From: JANXLS01 sp035308565
Lineage (GTDB): Bacteria; Planctomycetota; SZUA-567; H5-PLA8
Assembly: GCA_035308565.1 (NCBI GenBank)
Contig: DATGGK010000152.1
Span: forward strand, 1 to 64,000
Direction of reading: 5' to 3'
Length of the DNA stretch: 64,000 nt
In this document: piece by piece, positions 32,601-39,727 of the stretch
Layout of the letters: every line of letters starts with the position of its first letter
Numbering within the stretch: position 1 is the stretch's first letter
The notes under the pieces: model-generated
Told to the model about the DNA's origin: nothing
Database searches by the model: none
The model's input: the letters and a program-made list of their open reading frames with translations, nothing else
Position numbers and translations under genes: made by a program

Positions 32601-33423
32601 CAAGCAGCGCCTTGAAGAAGAAAAGAAGGTGCTCGGCTTCTATTTCTCCGGCCACCCGCTGGCCGAAGCGCGCGAGTTGGTCGAAGGTCTTTCAAGCTGC
32701 TCAATCAAAGCGCTCAACGAAATTCCCGAAGGCTATGAAGTCGTGCTCGGCGTCTATGTCACCGCCGTGCGCACCACTTTCACCAAAGCCAAGAACGAAA
32801 AAATGGCCGTGCTCACCGTCGAAGATTTCACCGCCAGCACGCAAGTCGTCGTCTTCCCGCGCACCTACGAAAAATACAAGCAACTCGTCCAGCCCGACCG
32901 CATCCTCTTCGTGCGCGGCAAAATCAAAGCCAACGACATGGGCCCGCGCGGTAACGCCGCGCCCGCAAACGGCGAAGCAGAATCCGACTCCGCCGCGCAA
33001 GTCTCCATCATCGCCGAAGAATTATTCACCGCCGATGACGCCGCCGCGCGTCACGTCGCCGAAGTCGTGTTCACCTTCGAAGAAATCGAGCCGCAAAACA
33101 ACGAGCCGCGACCGCAAGGGAGCGGTTGCGCCGCGCTCGCGAAGCTCAATTCCGTGCTCGAAGTCATGAAAAATTGCCCCGGCCGCACGCCGGTTTATTT
33201 CAACGTCCAGCTCGACCACGTCGCCGGCACCAGCGCGACGGTGCGCATCCGCAGCGGCGAAAAAATGCGCGTGAATGCGTCACAGGATTTATTTTTAAGC
33301 CTGCGGCCGATTGTGCGCCAGGGCGCGCTGCGCGTCACAAGCGAAGGCACGCGCGCAGTGAAGCCGCAGGAGCCGCGGTGGAAGACGCGTCAGCAAAATC
33401 AGAGGCCGCCGATGAATGGCTAG
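29638..33423 (+). CDS. dnaE: DNA polymerase III subunit alpha
   Basis: Catalytic subunit of the replicative polymerase, 1261 residues (E. coli 1160). PHP domain at the start: HLHTHTQYSLLDG (about residues 5-17) and LAITDHGNMFGAIEF. Polymerase motifs: GPGRGSAAGSIACYALGI (about 384-401) and the catalytic PDIDIDF (about 425-431), AGLVIADQPV, YQEQVMQIANQLA (about 723). The C-terminal OB fold is at about 1035-1100 (VLGVYVTAVRTTF, then VVVFPRTYEKYKQL). A basic tail follows. ATG with CGGAG upstream. It stands as the first gene of a run that continues into the ATPase pair. Confidence 0.97.
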   Translation: MPSFCHLHTHTQYSLLDGASRIADIVKRARKYNQPALAITDHGNMFGAIEFYKACKETKKSSEKDGLPAVKPIVGMEAYIVPNGESRNKREKIDGDVDHHLLLWASNNEGYKNLMKLSTYAYKEGYYYHPRVDRELLAQYSRGLIASSGCVGSEVPQTVLQKDYSAAYRQAGIYQEIFGKENFYFELQDHCIGRALTPEATDAMRELATMQKKVNDAIVKMAKELGGKLICTNDSHYTDRDDAKAHDALLCIGTGKLLTDTGRLKFACDEFYLKSSDEMARLFKDIPEALSNTLEIAERCNLEIEFGKYHFPKFQIPNGGDANEYFHHQVMSGIAQRYGSPAPDAIMARANEEIRVLQKMGFVEYLLIVWDIIREARARGIPVGPGRGSAAGSIACYALGITNLDPMKYNLIFERFVNEGRNEMPDIDIDFCQSRRAEVIEYVQEKYGRECTANIVTFNAMLAKGAVRDVGRVLDRDLSEVNRIAKLIPMAPGKKVTLKAAPNPRGENDETTYAVDDEPELHSLYNTEPNVAELIDLARKCEGIARNTGCHAAGLVIADQPVTEYCPLYRDKNGMLLTQYEMAHIDNVGLLKIDFLGLETLTKLQVTCNLIKERHGSNVREPLTEEGVIDLDKIPLDDAKTYRMLGRGDARAVFQFESEGMRNLLVDARPDCLDDLTALNAMYRPGPMGNIPSFCGRKHGREPIEYMVPQLEPILKDTYGIIVYQEQVMQIANQLANFSLSEADSLRKAMGKKKKDLMDKYGVQFVEGCKKNGIDAQKAKELYDLIAKFAEYGFNKSHAAAYAFVAYQTAYLKANYAAEFMAGNMSLEQGNTGKVVEYIDESRRMNLDVLPPDINKSGLRFGIENDNLLRFSLSAIKGVGEKAVESIVAEREKKGPFKDLFDFCERVDGKNANKGCMESLIKAGAFDAISQGFGRATLIAALEDAMANGAKQREDRDSGQMNLFGGDDANTPASSAKARMPQVPEWSDKQRLEEEKKVLGFYFSGHPLAEARELVEGLSSCSIKALNEIPEGYEVVLGVYVTAVRTTFTKAKNEKMAVLTVEDFTASTQVVVFPRTYEKYKQLVQPDRILFVRGKIKANDMGPRGNAAPANGEAESDSAAQVSIIAEELFTADDAAARHVAEVVFTFEEIEPQNNEPRPQGSGCAALAKLNSVLEVMKNCPGRTPVYFNVQLDHVAGTSATVRIRSGEKMRVNASQDLFLSLRPIVRQGALRVTSEGTRAVKPQEPRWKTRQQNQRPPMNG

Positions 33424-33474
33424 TTTACGAATCGGCCAAAGACGATATGCTATTGAGTGAAAGGACGTCGGGCG

Positions 33475-34629
33475 ATGATCTCCAGCATTCACATTCAGAA
33501 TTTCAAATCTATCGAAAGCCTATTGCTGAAACCAGGGAGAGTAACTGTACTTATTGGAGAAAATGGCAGCGGAAAAAGCAATATTTTGGAGGCGATTGCT
33601 TTCGGTGCAGCTTCATCTGCGGGCAAATTGGAAAGTGATTTCTACCTGTTCAACCGGGGGATACGAGTCACCGATTACGGTTGGATCAAGTCAGGATTTA
33701 GATGTGCGAATTCTGGTCCAACCGATTCAACGATAAAGCTCATTTTTGGCTCGGAGGAAAAACAGGTTTACTTTTGTAATTTGGAGATCTCCAACCCGTT
33801 AACTTCGAACGATTCCCCGCGCTTTGAAATCCACGATACTTTTCGACTGAAGGAATCGATGGTGGCGGCAGCCAATCGCATAGAGGCGCAGTACCCCAAT
33901 ATCAAGACTGACATTCGGGACGAGAATTACCTGCGAGCGCTGGAGCTGGAAGTAAACAAGCGCAAGGAGGATGTGCTAAAGCTAGGCATCATGGACTTTT
34001 TGATCTTTGCGCCAGAGAACACCGTCCTTCGAAATCCGCCGCCGGAAAGCGCGGTAAAACCATTGGGTTCCAAAGGCGAAGGGATTTTCAATTTATTGCA
34101 GAGCTTCGGTAAAAAGGAAATTGCCGAATTAAACGATCGGCTTCAATTGTTTGGTTGGTTTGACAGCTTTCTAGCCCCTAGTTCCGCCGACGTTGCGGCG
34201 GCGCGCATTCAAATACGCGACCGATGGTTGCCCCAAATTTTCGACCAGCGCAGCGCCAACGAGGGTTTCCTCTTCGTCCTCTTCTACCTCACGCTTCTCA
34301 TTAGCAAACGCACTCCAAAATTCTTTTCCATCGACAATATCGACACCTCCTTAAATCCAAAACTCTGCTCCGAACTCATGAAGCAAATCGTCGAACTCGC
34401 GAAAAAGTATGACAAGCAGGTTATCTGTACCACCCACAACCCCTGCATCCTCGACGGTCTCAATCTTAAAGACGATGAACAACGTCTCCTTGCCGTCAAG
34501 CGCGACAGCGAGGGCCGGACGGTCGTACATCGCGTTCACGCGCCAAAGCCGCAGCCTGGCGAATCGCCGGTCCGCATGTCCGTGGCATTCATTGAAGGTT
34601 ACATCGGCGGCTTGCCGGTCAACTTCTAA
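33475..34629 (+). CDS. AAA/RecF-like ATPase (possible defence ATPase)
   Basis: 384 residues from the ATG at 33475. ABC/SMC-like ATPase: FKSIESLLLKPGRVTVLIG, Walker A GENGSGKSN (about residues 28-36), and near the C-terminus FFSIDNIDTSLNPKLCSELM (about 283-302) followed by VICTTHNPCILDGL. The Walker B glutamate position holds Asn (IDN), which may reduce hydrolysis or mark a subfamily. Overall layout fits the OLD/AAA_21 group of defence and repair ATPases. Composition is more AT-rich than dnaE, which suggests transfer. It is followed after 16 bases by a TOPRIM-like partner. Confidence 0.82.
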   Translation: MISSIHIQNFKSIESLLLKPGRVTVLIGENGSGKSNILEAIAFGAASSAGKLESDFYLFNRGIRVTDYGWIKSGFRCANSGPTDSTIKLIFGSEEKQVYFCNLEISNPLTSNDSPRFEIHDTFRLKESMVAAANRIEAQYPNIKTDIRDENYLRALELEVNKRKEDVLKLGIMDFLIFAPENTVLRNPPPESAVKPLGSKGEGIFNLLQSFGKKEIAELNDRLQLFGWFDSFLAPSSADVAAARIQIRDRWLPQIFDQRSANEGFLFVLFYLTLLISKRTPKFFSIDNIDTSLNPKLCSELMKQIVELAKKYDKQVICTTHNPCILDGLNLKDDEQRLLAVKRDSEGRTVVHRVHAPKPQPGESPVRMSVAFIEGYIGGLPVNF

Positions 34630-34645
34630 GCGCGCGGAGCGGACC

Positions 34646-35323
34646 ATGGATGACTTCGAGGGGATGCAGGACTTTGCGCTCATCGCTGAAGGAACATCAG
34701 ACAAGCCCATTATTAGCAACGTCCTCGCTGGCTATTTCAAGACCGCGGTTCGCGAGCCGCTTATTAATCCATTTCACCCGAACCCGCAAGACACGGCTCC
34801 GACAGGCGGTTGGTCCCGTTTGTTCACCTTTCTTCGCGATAAACGTTTTCGAAGGGCCCTCCAATTTAACCGTTTCATCGTCGTGCACGTTGACAGCGAT
34901 GCGGCAGATGACTACGGCGTCGTCACGCACGACAAAGACGGACCGCTGAGCGTGGACTCAATTGTCGAGGCGGTCAAGAATCGGCTAATCGTTGAAATTG
35001 GTCCTGAGGATTGGAGCACGTATGCGACACGCTTCATCTTCGCCGTCGCAGTCCGCAACATCGAATGCTGGATTCTTCCGCTTTGGGAGGATCGAGACGC
35101 TTATGCCGGCCGCGTCGAGAATTGTTCAAAGGCGCTTTCCCGTGCATTGCGAAAGAAAAACTTAGTGTGGCGCGAAAAGGATGCTTCATCGTACGCTGTA
35201 TATTCGCGCGGATATCTAAAGAAGGCTACACTAACTGAGAATGGTCCCAAGTCGCCAAGCCTCAAACTCTTCCTCGAAGACTTGAACCGCCGCAACATCA
35301 CGCTCCCCCTCGACGACGAATGA
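34646..35323 (+). CDS. TOPRIM-like partner of the ATPase
   Basis: 225 residues, ATG at 34646 with GGAG seven bases upstream. Pattern of a TOPRIM-type nuclease fold: ALIAEGTSDKPIISNVL (E15, D19) near the start, FIVVHVDSDAADD (about residues 77-89) as the DxD element, and ATRFIFAVAVRNIECWILPL (about 129-148). This resembles small proteins coupled to OLD/AAA ATPases in anti-phage systems. I could not assign it to a named family (for example DUF4435 or DUF4276). Nuclease function is inference. Confidence 0.6.
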   Translation: MDDFEGMQDFALIAEGTSDKPIISNVLAGYFKTAVREPLINPFHPNPQDTAPTGGWSRLFTFLRDKRFRRALQFNRFIVVHVDSDAADDYGVVTHDKDGPLSVDSIVEAVKNRLIVEIGPEDWSTYATRFIFAVAVRNIECWILPLWEDRDAYAGRVENCSKALSRALRKKNLVWREKDASSYAVYSRGYLKKATLTENGPKSPSLKLFLEDLNRRNITLPLDDE

Positions 35324-35345
35324 GCCCCCTGCGGAGAATAAAATC

Positions 35346-36776
35346 ATGCGCACCGCCGTTTGGCATCGCCTGGCATTCATTTGCATTTTCATTTTCGTCG
35401 CGTGCATCGCATATTGCGCCGACGCCTCCCGCCCCAACATCGTCATCATCCTAGCCGACGACCTCGGCTACGGCGATCTTGGCTGCTACGGCCACCCCAC
35501 GATCCGCACGCCCAACCTCGACCGCATGGCCGCCGAAGGCATGCGCTTCACCGATTTTTATTCCGCCGCGGAAGTCTGCACGCCAAGCCGCGCCGCGCTG
35601 CTCACCGGTCGCTATCCCATCCGCAGCGGCATGTGCAACGATCAGTTCCGCGTATTGCGCCGCCTCTCGACCGGCGGACTTCCCGACAGCGAAATCACCA
35701 TCGCGCAGGCGCTCAAACCGCGCGGGTACGCGACGGCCGCGATTGGGAAATGGCATCTGGGCGTCTGGTCGAATGTGCCGGCATATCATCCGCGCAATTA
35801 CGGTTTCGATTTTTATCTTGGCCTGCCGCATTCGAACGATATGAATCCCACGCCGAAAGCGCCGAAGGGCGCGCCCGCGCGGCTCGATCAGGATCCTGAA
35901 TGGTGGGCCGCGCCGCTCTACCGCAATGAGGAACTCATCGAACAGCCCGCCGACCAGACCAAACTCACGCGCCGTTACACGGAGGAAGCGGTGAAGTTCA
36001 TCCGCGAACACAAAGACGGCCCGTTTTTTCTTTATCTCGCGCACACTTTCCCGCACGTGCCGCTCTTCGCGTCCGACAAATTTTCTGGAAAAAGTTTGCG
36101 CGGCCTTTACGGCGACGTGGTCGAAGAAATCGATTGGAGCGTCGGCCAAGTTCTCGACGCGCTGCGCGATCAAAAACTCGACGGCAACACGCTCGTCTTT
36201 TTTACGAGCGACAACGGGCCGTGGCTGATCCAAGGCCGCGCGGGCGGTTCAGCCGGGATGCTGCGCGACGGCAAAGGCAGCACGTGGGAAGGCGGGATGC
36301 GCGAACCGGGCATCGCGTGGTGGCCGGGAAAAGTCAAAGCCGGGCAAGTTTGCCATTCGCTCGCCTGCACCATGGACCTCTTCACCACGAGTTTGAAACT
36401 CGCCGGCGCGGACGTTCCAAGCGACCGGCCCATTGACGGCCTGGACATCCGTCCGCTTCTGTTTGGAACCGGCGACGTGACGCGCGAAGCGTACTTTTTT
36501 TACCGCGGCACGAAGCTGTTCGCCGTGCGCAAAGGCGAATTCAAAGCACACTTCCAAACGCAAGGCGGTTACGCGCCGAAAGCCGAGACGCACGACCCGC
36601 CGCTGCTCTTCGACCTCGGCGTCGATCCCGGCGAATCGTTCAACGTCGCCAAAGACCATGCCGACGTGCTCGCCGAAATCGCCAAATCCGTCGAGCACCA
36701 CAAAGCGACGTTGACTCCCGTCAAGAATCAACTCGAAGAGGCGATGCCCGATCCGAATGCGCCGGCGAAGAAATAA
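35346..36776 (+). CDS. Sulfatase, arylsulfatase type
   Basis: 476 residues with a signal peptide (AFICIFIFVACIAYCADA). Formylglycine-dependent sulfatase: metal site NIVIILADDLGYGDLGCYG (about residues 32-50), modification motif CTPSRAALLTGRYP (about 78-91, Cys type), GKWHLG (about 134), HTFPHVPLF and FFTSDNGPW (about 286). Exported; expected to remove sulfate from a glycan or other ester. An anaerobic or aerobic sulfatase-maturing enzyme would be needed and is not in the window. Confidence 0.95.
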   Translation: MRTAVWHRLAFICIFIFVACIAYCADASRPNIVIILADDLGYGDLGCYGHPTIRTPNLDRMAAEGMRFTDFYSAAEVCTPSRAALLTGRYPIRSGMCNDQFRVLRRLSTGGLPDSEITIAQALKPRGYATAAIGKWHLGVWSNVPAYHPRNYGFDFYLGLPHSNDMNPTPKAPKGAPARLDQDPEWWAAPLYRNEELIEQPADQTKLTRRYTEEAVKFIREHKDGPFFLYLAHTFPHVPLFASDKFSGKSLRGLYGDVVEEIDWSVGQVLDALRDQKLDGNTLVFFTSDNGPWLIQGRAGGSAGMLRDGKGSTWEGGMREPGIAWWPGKVKAGQVCHSLACTMDLFTTSLKLAGADVPSDRPIDGLDIRPLLFGTGDVTREAYFFYRGTKLFAVRKGEFKAHFQTQGGYAPKAETHDPPLLFDLGVDPGESFNVAKDHADVLAEIAKSVEHHKATLTPVKNQLEEAMPDPNAPAKK

Positions 36777-36904
36777 TGCACGTGGTGCTTTTTTATTTTT
36801 CCGATTTCCGCGCTTTTTTGTTCAATAGTTTTCACCCTATTCCGTCGAATATGCACGAAAGAGTGTCTTATTTCCGGTGGATGCAAGAGAAGGGAGTCGT
36901 TGCC

Positions 36905-37573
36905 ATGAAATACATGCATGTGTCGTTGATCGCATTAGTCGCGTTGTTCACACTGCCCGCGTTTGCGGACGGGATTGTGGATGACGCAATCAAGCTGTCC
37001 CAAGCCGGCGTGGGCGAGGAAGTGATGGTCGCCTGGGCTGAAAAACAGAGCGCTGGAGGTTTGACGGCGCAGGACATCATTCATTTGAAGGAAGGCAAAG
37101 TCCCTGATCGCGCAATCGCGGCGCTCATTCGCGGCGGCATGAGAACAGCGCCTGTGCCGGCGGCCTATGTGCAGAGAGCCGCTGAAGCGCAAGTGCAGCC
37201 CGTCGCTCAGCAGGCCAGCTACGTTGAACCGAGCACGACCTACGTGACCGAACCGTCCACCACGTACGTGTATTCAGATTCCAGCTACCCAGCCTATTAC
37301 GGCTATCCGTACTCTTACGGCTATCCGTACTATTATGGGGGCTACTATGGCGGGTACTATCCGTGGGGAGTTGGGCTTAACTTCTCATTCGGCGGACACC
37401 GCGGCTATGGGTACGGTGGCTATGGGTACCGGCACGGCGGATACTACGGTTCCGGCTTCCGCAGCGGTTCTGGATTCCGCAGCGGCGGATTCGTGAGCGG
37501 CGGTTTCTCGCGCGGCGGAAGTAGTTTCAGTGGGCATAGCTCATTCAGTGGCGGCGGGCGTGGCCACCGCTAA
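36905..37573 (+). CDS. Secreted Gly/Tyr-rich protein
   Basis: 222 residues, ATG at 36905 with AAGGGAG nine bases upstream; the frame extends 129 bases further up without a better start. Signal peptide MHVSLIALVALFTLPAFA. A helical domain of about 75 residues (DDAIKLSQAGVGEEVMVAWA, then DIIHLKEGKVPDRAIAALI) is followed by a linker and a Tyr/Gly-rich low-complexity tail (GYPYYYGGYYGGYYPWG and Gly-Ser-Arg repeats to the end). Probably a surface or matrix protein. A strong terminator follows. Confidence 0.7.
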   Translation: MKYMHVSLIALVALFTLPAFADGIVDDAIKLSQAGVGEEVMVAWAEKQSAGGLTAQDIIHLKEGKVPDRAIAALIRGGMRTAPVPAAYVQRAAEAQVQPVAQQASYVEPSTTYVTEPSTTYVYSDSSYPAYYGYPYSYGYPYYYGGYYGGYYPWGVGLNFSFGGHRGYGYGGYGYRHGGYYGSGFRSGSGFRSGGFVSGGFSRGGSSFSGHSSFSGGGRGHR

Positions 37574-37600
37574 ATGCTTGTTTTTCATCGGAATTGACGC

Positions 37601-37633
37601 AAAAGCCACGTCTCTCTGACGTGGCTTTTTTTT
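37601..37633. terminator. Rho-independent terminator, bidirectional form
   Basis: GCCACGTC-TCTCT-GACGTGGC (37605-37625) followed by eight T and preceded by four A. It ends the Gly/Tyr-rich protein gene, 31 bases after its stop. Confidence 0.9.
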
Positions 37634-37725
37634 GAATTGCGGATATTTTGGCGACGCAGGCCAACGTTGCCTGCACCAATAATGAAACGATGCAGGCGAG
37701 GCCGTCTGCATCACATGAAGGGGAA

Positions 37726-39066
37726 ATGATGCGAGCGAGTCCGAAGGCGTTGTCCGTGTTGAGCGCGCTGTTGATTGCGGCGTTGCAAAGTTTGAGCGTT
37801 GGCGCGGCCACGGTGGTGGCGACCGCCAGTCCCAATTCGGGCAACGCGCCGCTGGGCGTCTTCTTCGACGGCAGCGGATCGGTCGGCGCTTCCACCTACA
37901 AATGGGAGTTTGGCGACGGCGCATCCGCCACCGACGCGACCGTCACGCACATTTACAACGTCGCCGGGATGTACACGGCAACGCTCACGGTTTTCGATTC
38001 AACCGGCACGGCCTCCGCGCCAGCGCAATTTACGATCACCGTGAACGGGCCCGGCAACGGTCCGGTATCGGCGGACGTAAACTTTCGCATCGCCCCGATC
38101 ATCGCCACGTTCCGCATCAATCGCGCCGCGGCCAACCAGGATTCATTTATGCTGCGGGGCGCGTTCAACACCGTCGATCTGCCCACGAAGCTCACCAATC
38201 TGGCGGCCAGCATTGCGCTCAACGGCGTGACTGTCGCGAACGGGTTTTTGAATGTGGACGGGCAGTTCTTGAATCCGGTGAACTCGACCAAGCCCAGCTA
38301 TTTTTTCTCCGTCAACAACAAGCAGCAGCAAATCAATTTTCAGCTCACCAAAGCCAATTTGGCTACGGTGCTGAGCAATGCGCCGAATGCCACAGGGGCG
38401 GCGACAGTTCCGGTGGAGATCGCGGTGACGGTTGGCGCGCAGACGTACGATATGACGCAGCAATTCGATTACACGGGCGTGCAGAACGTCAGCGGCGTGG
38501 GCACGTTCGATCTGAGCAAACACCACGGGAACATCGGCGACGGTTTTTTCGTGATCACGCAGGCGTCGGCGATCGAAGTGCCCAACACGCGCTCGCATTT
38601 CTTCGAATTCGACGGATTCATCGCGCTGCCCAACGGCGCGCTGCTGGACGTGCCGGCCAACAAACAGGGCGGCAACTGGATCTTCACCTTCAACGAAGCC
38701 GACAAGATCTTCATCCCGGTGCTCAACGGGATCAAGAAATCCAATGGGAAGATCGTGTACACGCAGCCGAACCGGCAATTGACCGGGATTCACACCATCG
38801 TGATCGATACGGTCAAGCGCACGTTTATGATCACGACATGGGACATCAAATCGAATGCGAATCAAGGCGGCACGGGACTGCCCGTGCGCGGCGAGGCGTT
38901 CGTGTCGTTCGATTTCACCGTGCGATTGGACCTTGACCAATTCGATTCAACGGGCAAAGTGAACTCGACCTTTAGCGTGGTCACCGCCACGCAACTGTCG
39001 CGCAAGACCACCGACGACGCGTTCTGGCAGACCGGCCGCACGCTGCCGACCAACCATTCGAATTGA
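37726..39066 (+). CDS. Secreted PKD-domain protein
   Basis: 446 residues from the ATG at 37726 (AAGGGG just before). Signal peptide about residues 1-26. One PKD/Ig-like domain follows (SPNSGNAPLGVFFDGSGSVG, then YKWEFGDGASATDATVTHIY and TVFDSTGTASAPAQF, about 33-108). The rest holds two copies of a beta-rich domain of about 130-150 residues, the first resembling the C-termini of the proteases at 59252 and 60990. No catalytic residues. Likely a surface or secreted binding protein. Confidence 0.75.
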   Translation: MMRASPKALSVLSALLIAALQSLSVGAATVVATASPNSGNAPLGVFFDGSGSVGASTYKWEFGDGASATDATVTHIYNVAGMYTATLTVFDSTGTASAPAQFTITVNGPGNGPVSADVNFRIAPIIATFRINRAAANQDSFMLRGAFNTVDLPTKLTNLAASIALNGVTVANGFLNVDGQFLNPVNSTKPSYFFSVNNKQQQINFQLTKANLATVLSNAPNATGAATVPVEIAVTVGAQTYDMTQQFDYTGVQNVSGVGTFDLSKHHGNIGDGFFVITQASAIEVPNTRSHFFEFDGFIALPNGALLDVPANKQGGNWIFTFNEADKIFIPVLNGIKKSNGKIVYTQPNRQLTGIHTIVIDTVKRTFMITTWDIKSNANQGGTGLPVRGEAFVSFDFTVRLDLDQFDSTGKVNSTFSVVTATQLSRKTTDDAFWQTGRTLPTNHSN

Positions 39067-39069
39067 CCC

Positions 39070-39489
39070 ATGTTCAAGCTGCTCTACGCTATCGCCTTCG
39101 TCGCGTTCATCGACCCGCTCCTCTTATATTGGTTGTGGCCGCATCTCAATTTCTGGGTTGAATTGGGCGGGCTGCTTCTTTATCCGCTTCTCGCGGACAT
39201 CCTCACGCGCTTCAAAAAACCGCAGAACGACGTGGCCACGGGCCCGATTCGGCTGGGCACGCGCATCGCCGCGTGGTATCTCGGCCCGATTTCCAAACTG
39301 CTCTCTTTGTTTTTGCTGATTCCGCCCATTGAACGCGCCCTGGCGCGGTCAATAACGCGGAGCGTGCAGGCATATTTTATGCGCGGGATGAGCGGACGGA
39401 TGCCCGGGATGCCGGACGTTCCGCCGGCGGCGCCGGAGTCGCGTGATGCGAGCGGGTTAAAGCAGACGCGGGGGAGAGTGATTGAGTGA
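39070..39489 (+). CDS. FxsA-like membrane protein
   Basis: 139 residues starting 3 bases after the PKD gene stop. Hydrophobic segments lie at about residues 3-23 and 30-45, and a later SKLLSLFLLIPPIERALAR (about 75-93) matches the LLLLIPPVR feature of FxsA-family proteins. The tail is polar and Pro-rich. FxsA itself affects phage exclusion in E. coli; here the role is unknown. Confidence 0.5.
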   Translation: MFKLLYAIAFVAFIDPLLLYWLWPHLNFWVELGGLLLYPLLADILTRFKKPQNDVATGPIRLGTRIAAWYLGPISKLLSLFLLIPPIERALARSITRSVQAYFMRGMSGRMPGMPDVPPAAPESRDASGLKQTRGRVIE

Positions 39490-39540
39490 GGAACGTCGCC
39501 GGCGGTACGGACAACGGCGGTGTTTCGCTTCGCGAAACTT

Positions 39541-39709
39541 GTGCAGGCGGGACGCCTGCACCGCGGGTCAGGGATGAATCGCGATTTCACTCTAATTATT
39601 TCAGAATTTCTTCGCAATTTTAGTTGACCTTGCTATTTCCAAACGGGTTTGATTGTGTGGGTGTATCTCAATATGATTTTTGAACGCGCGGCAGACAAGA
39701 ATGTCCGCC
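39541..39709. repeat. GTGCAGGC copy 3 and GGCAGACA palindrome
   Basis: 39541-39561 is the third identical copy of the 21-base palindrome. At 39690-39709 lies GGCAGACAAGAATGTCCGCC, another inverted-repeat type (arms GGCAGACA/TGTCCGCC). Both sit in the 238-base gap before the large LamG-like gene; no gene is visible in the gap. Confidence 0.75.
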
Positions 39710-39727
39710 CCACCGTGACAGAGAGCG

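Noticed and set aside
33475..35323. Assignment of the ATPase pair to the PARIS system
   Set aside because: The ATPase lacks a clear match to its AAA_15 form and the partner does not show the DUF4435 pattern, so no named system is claimed.
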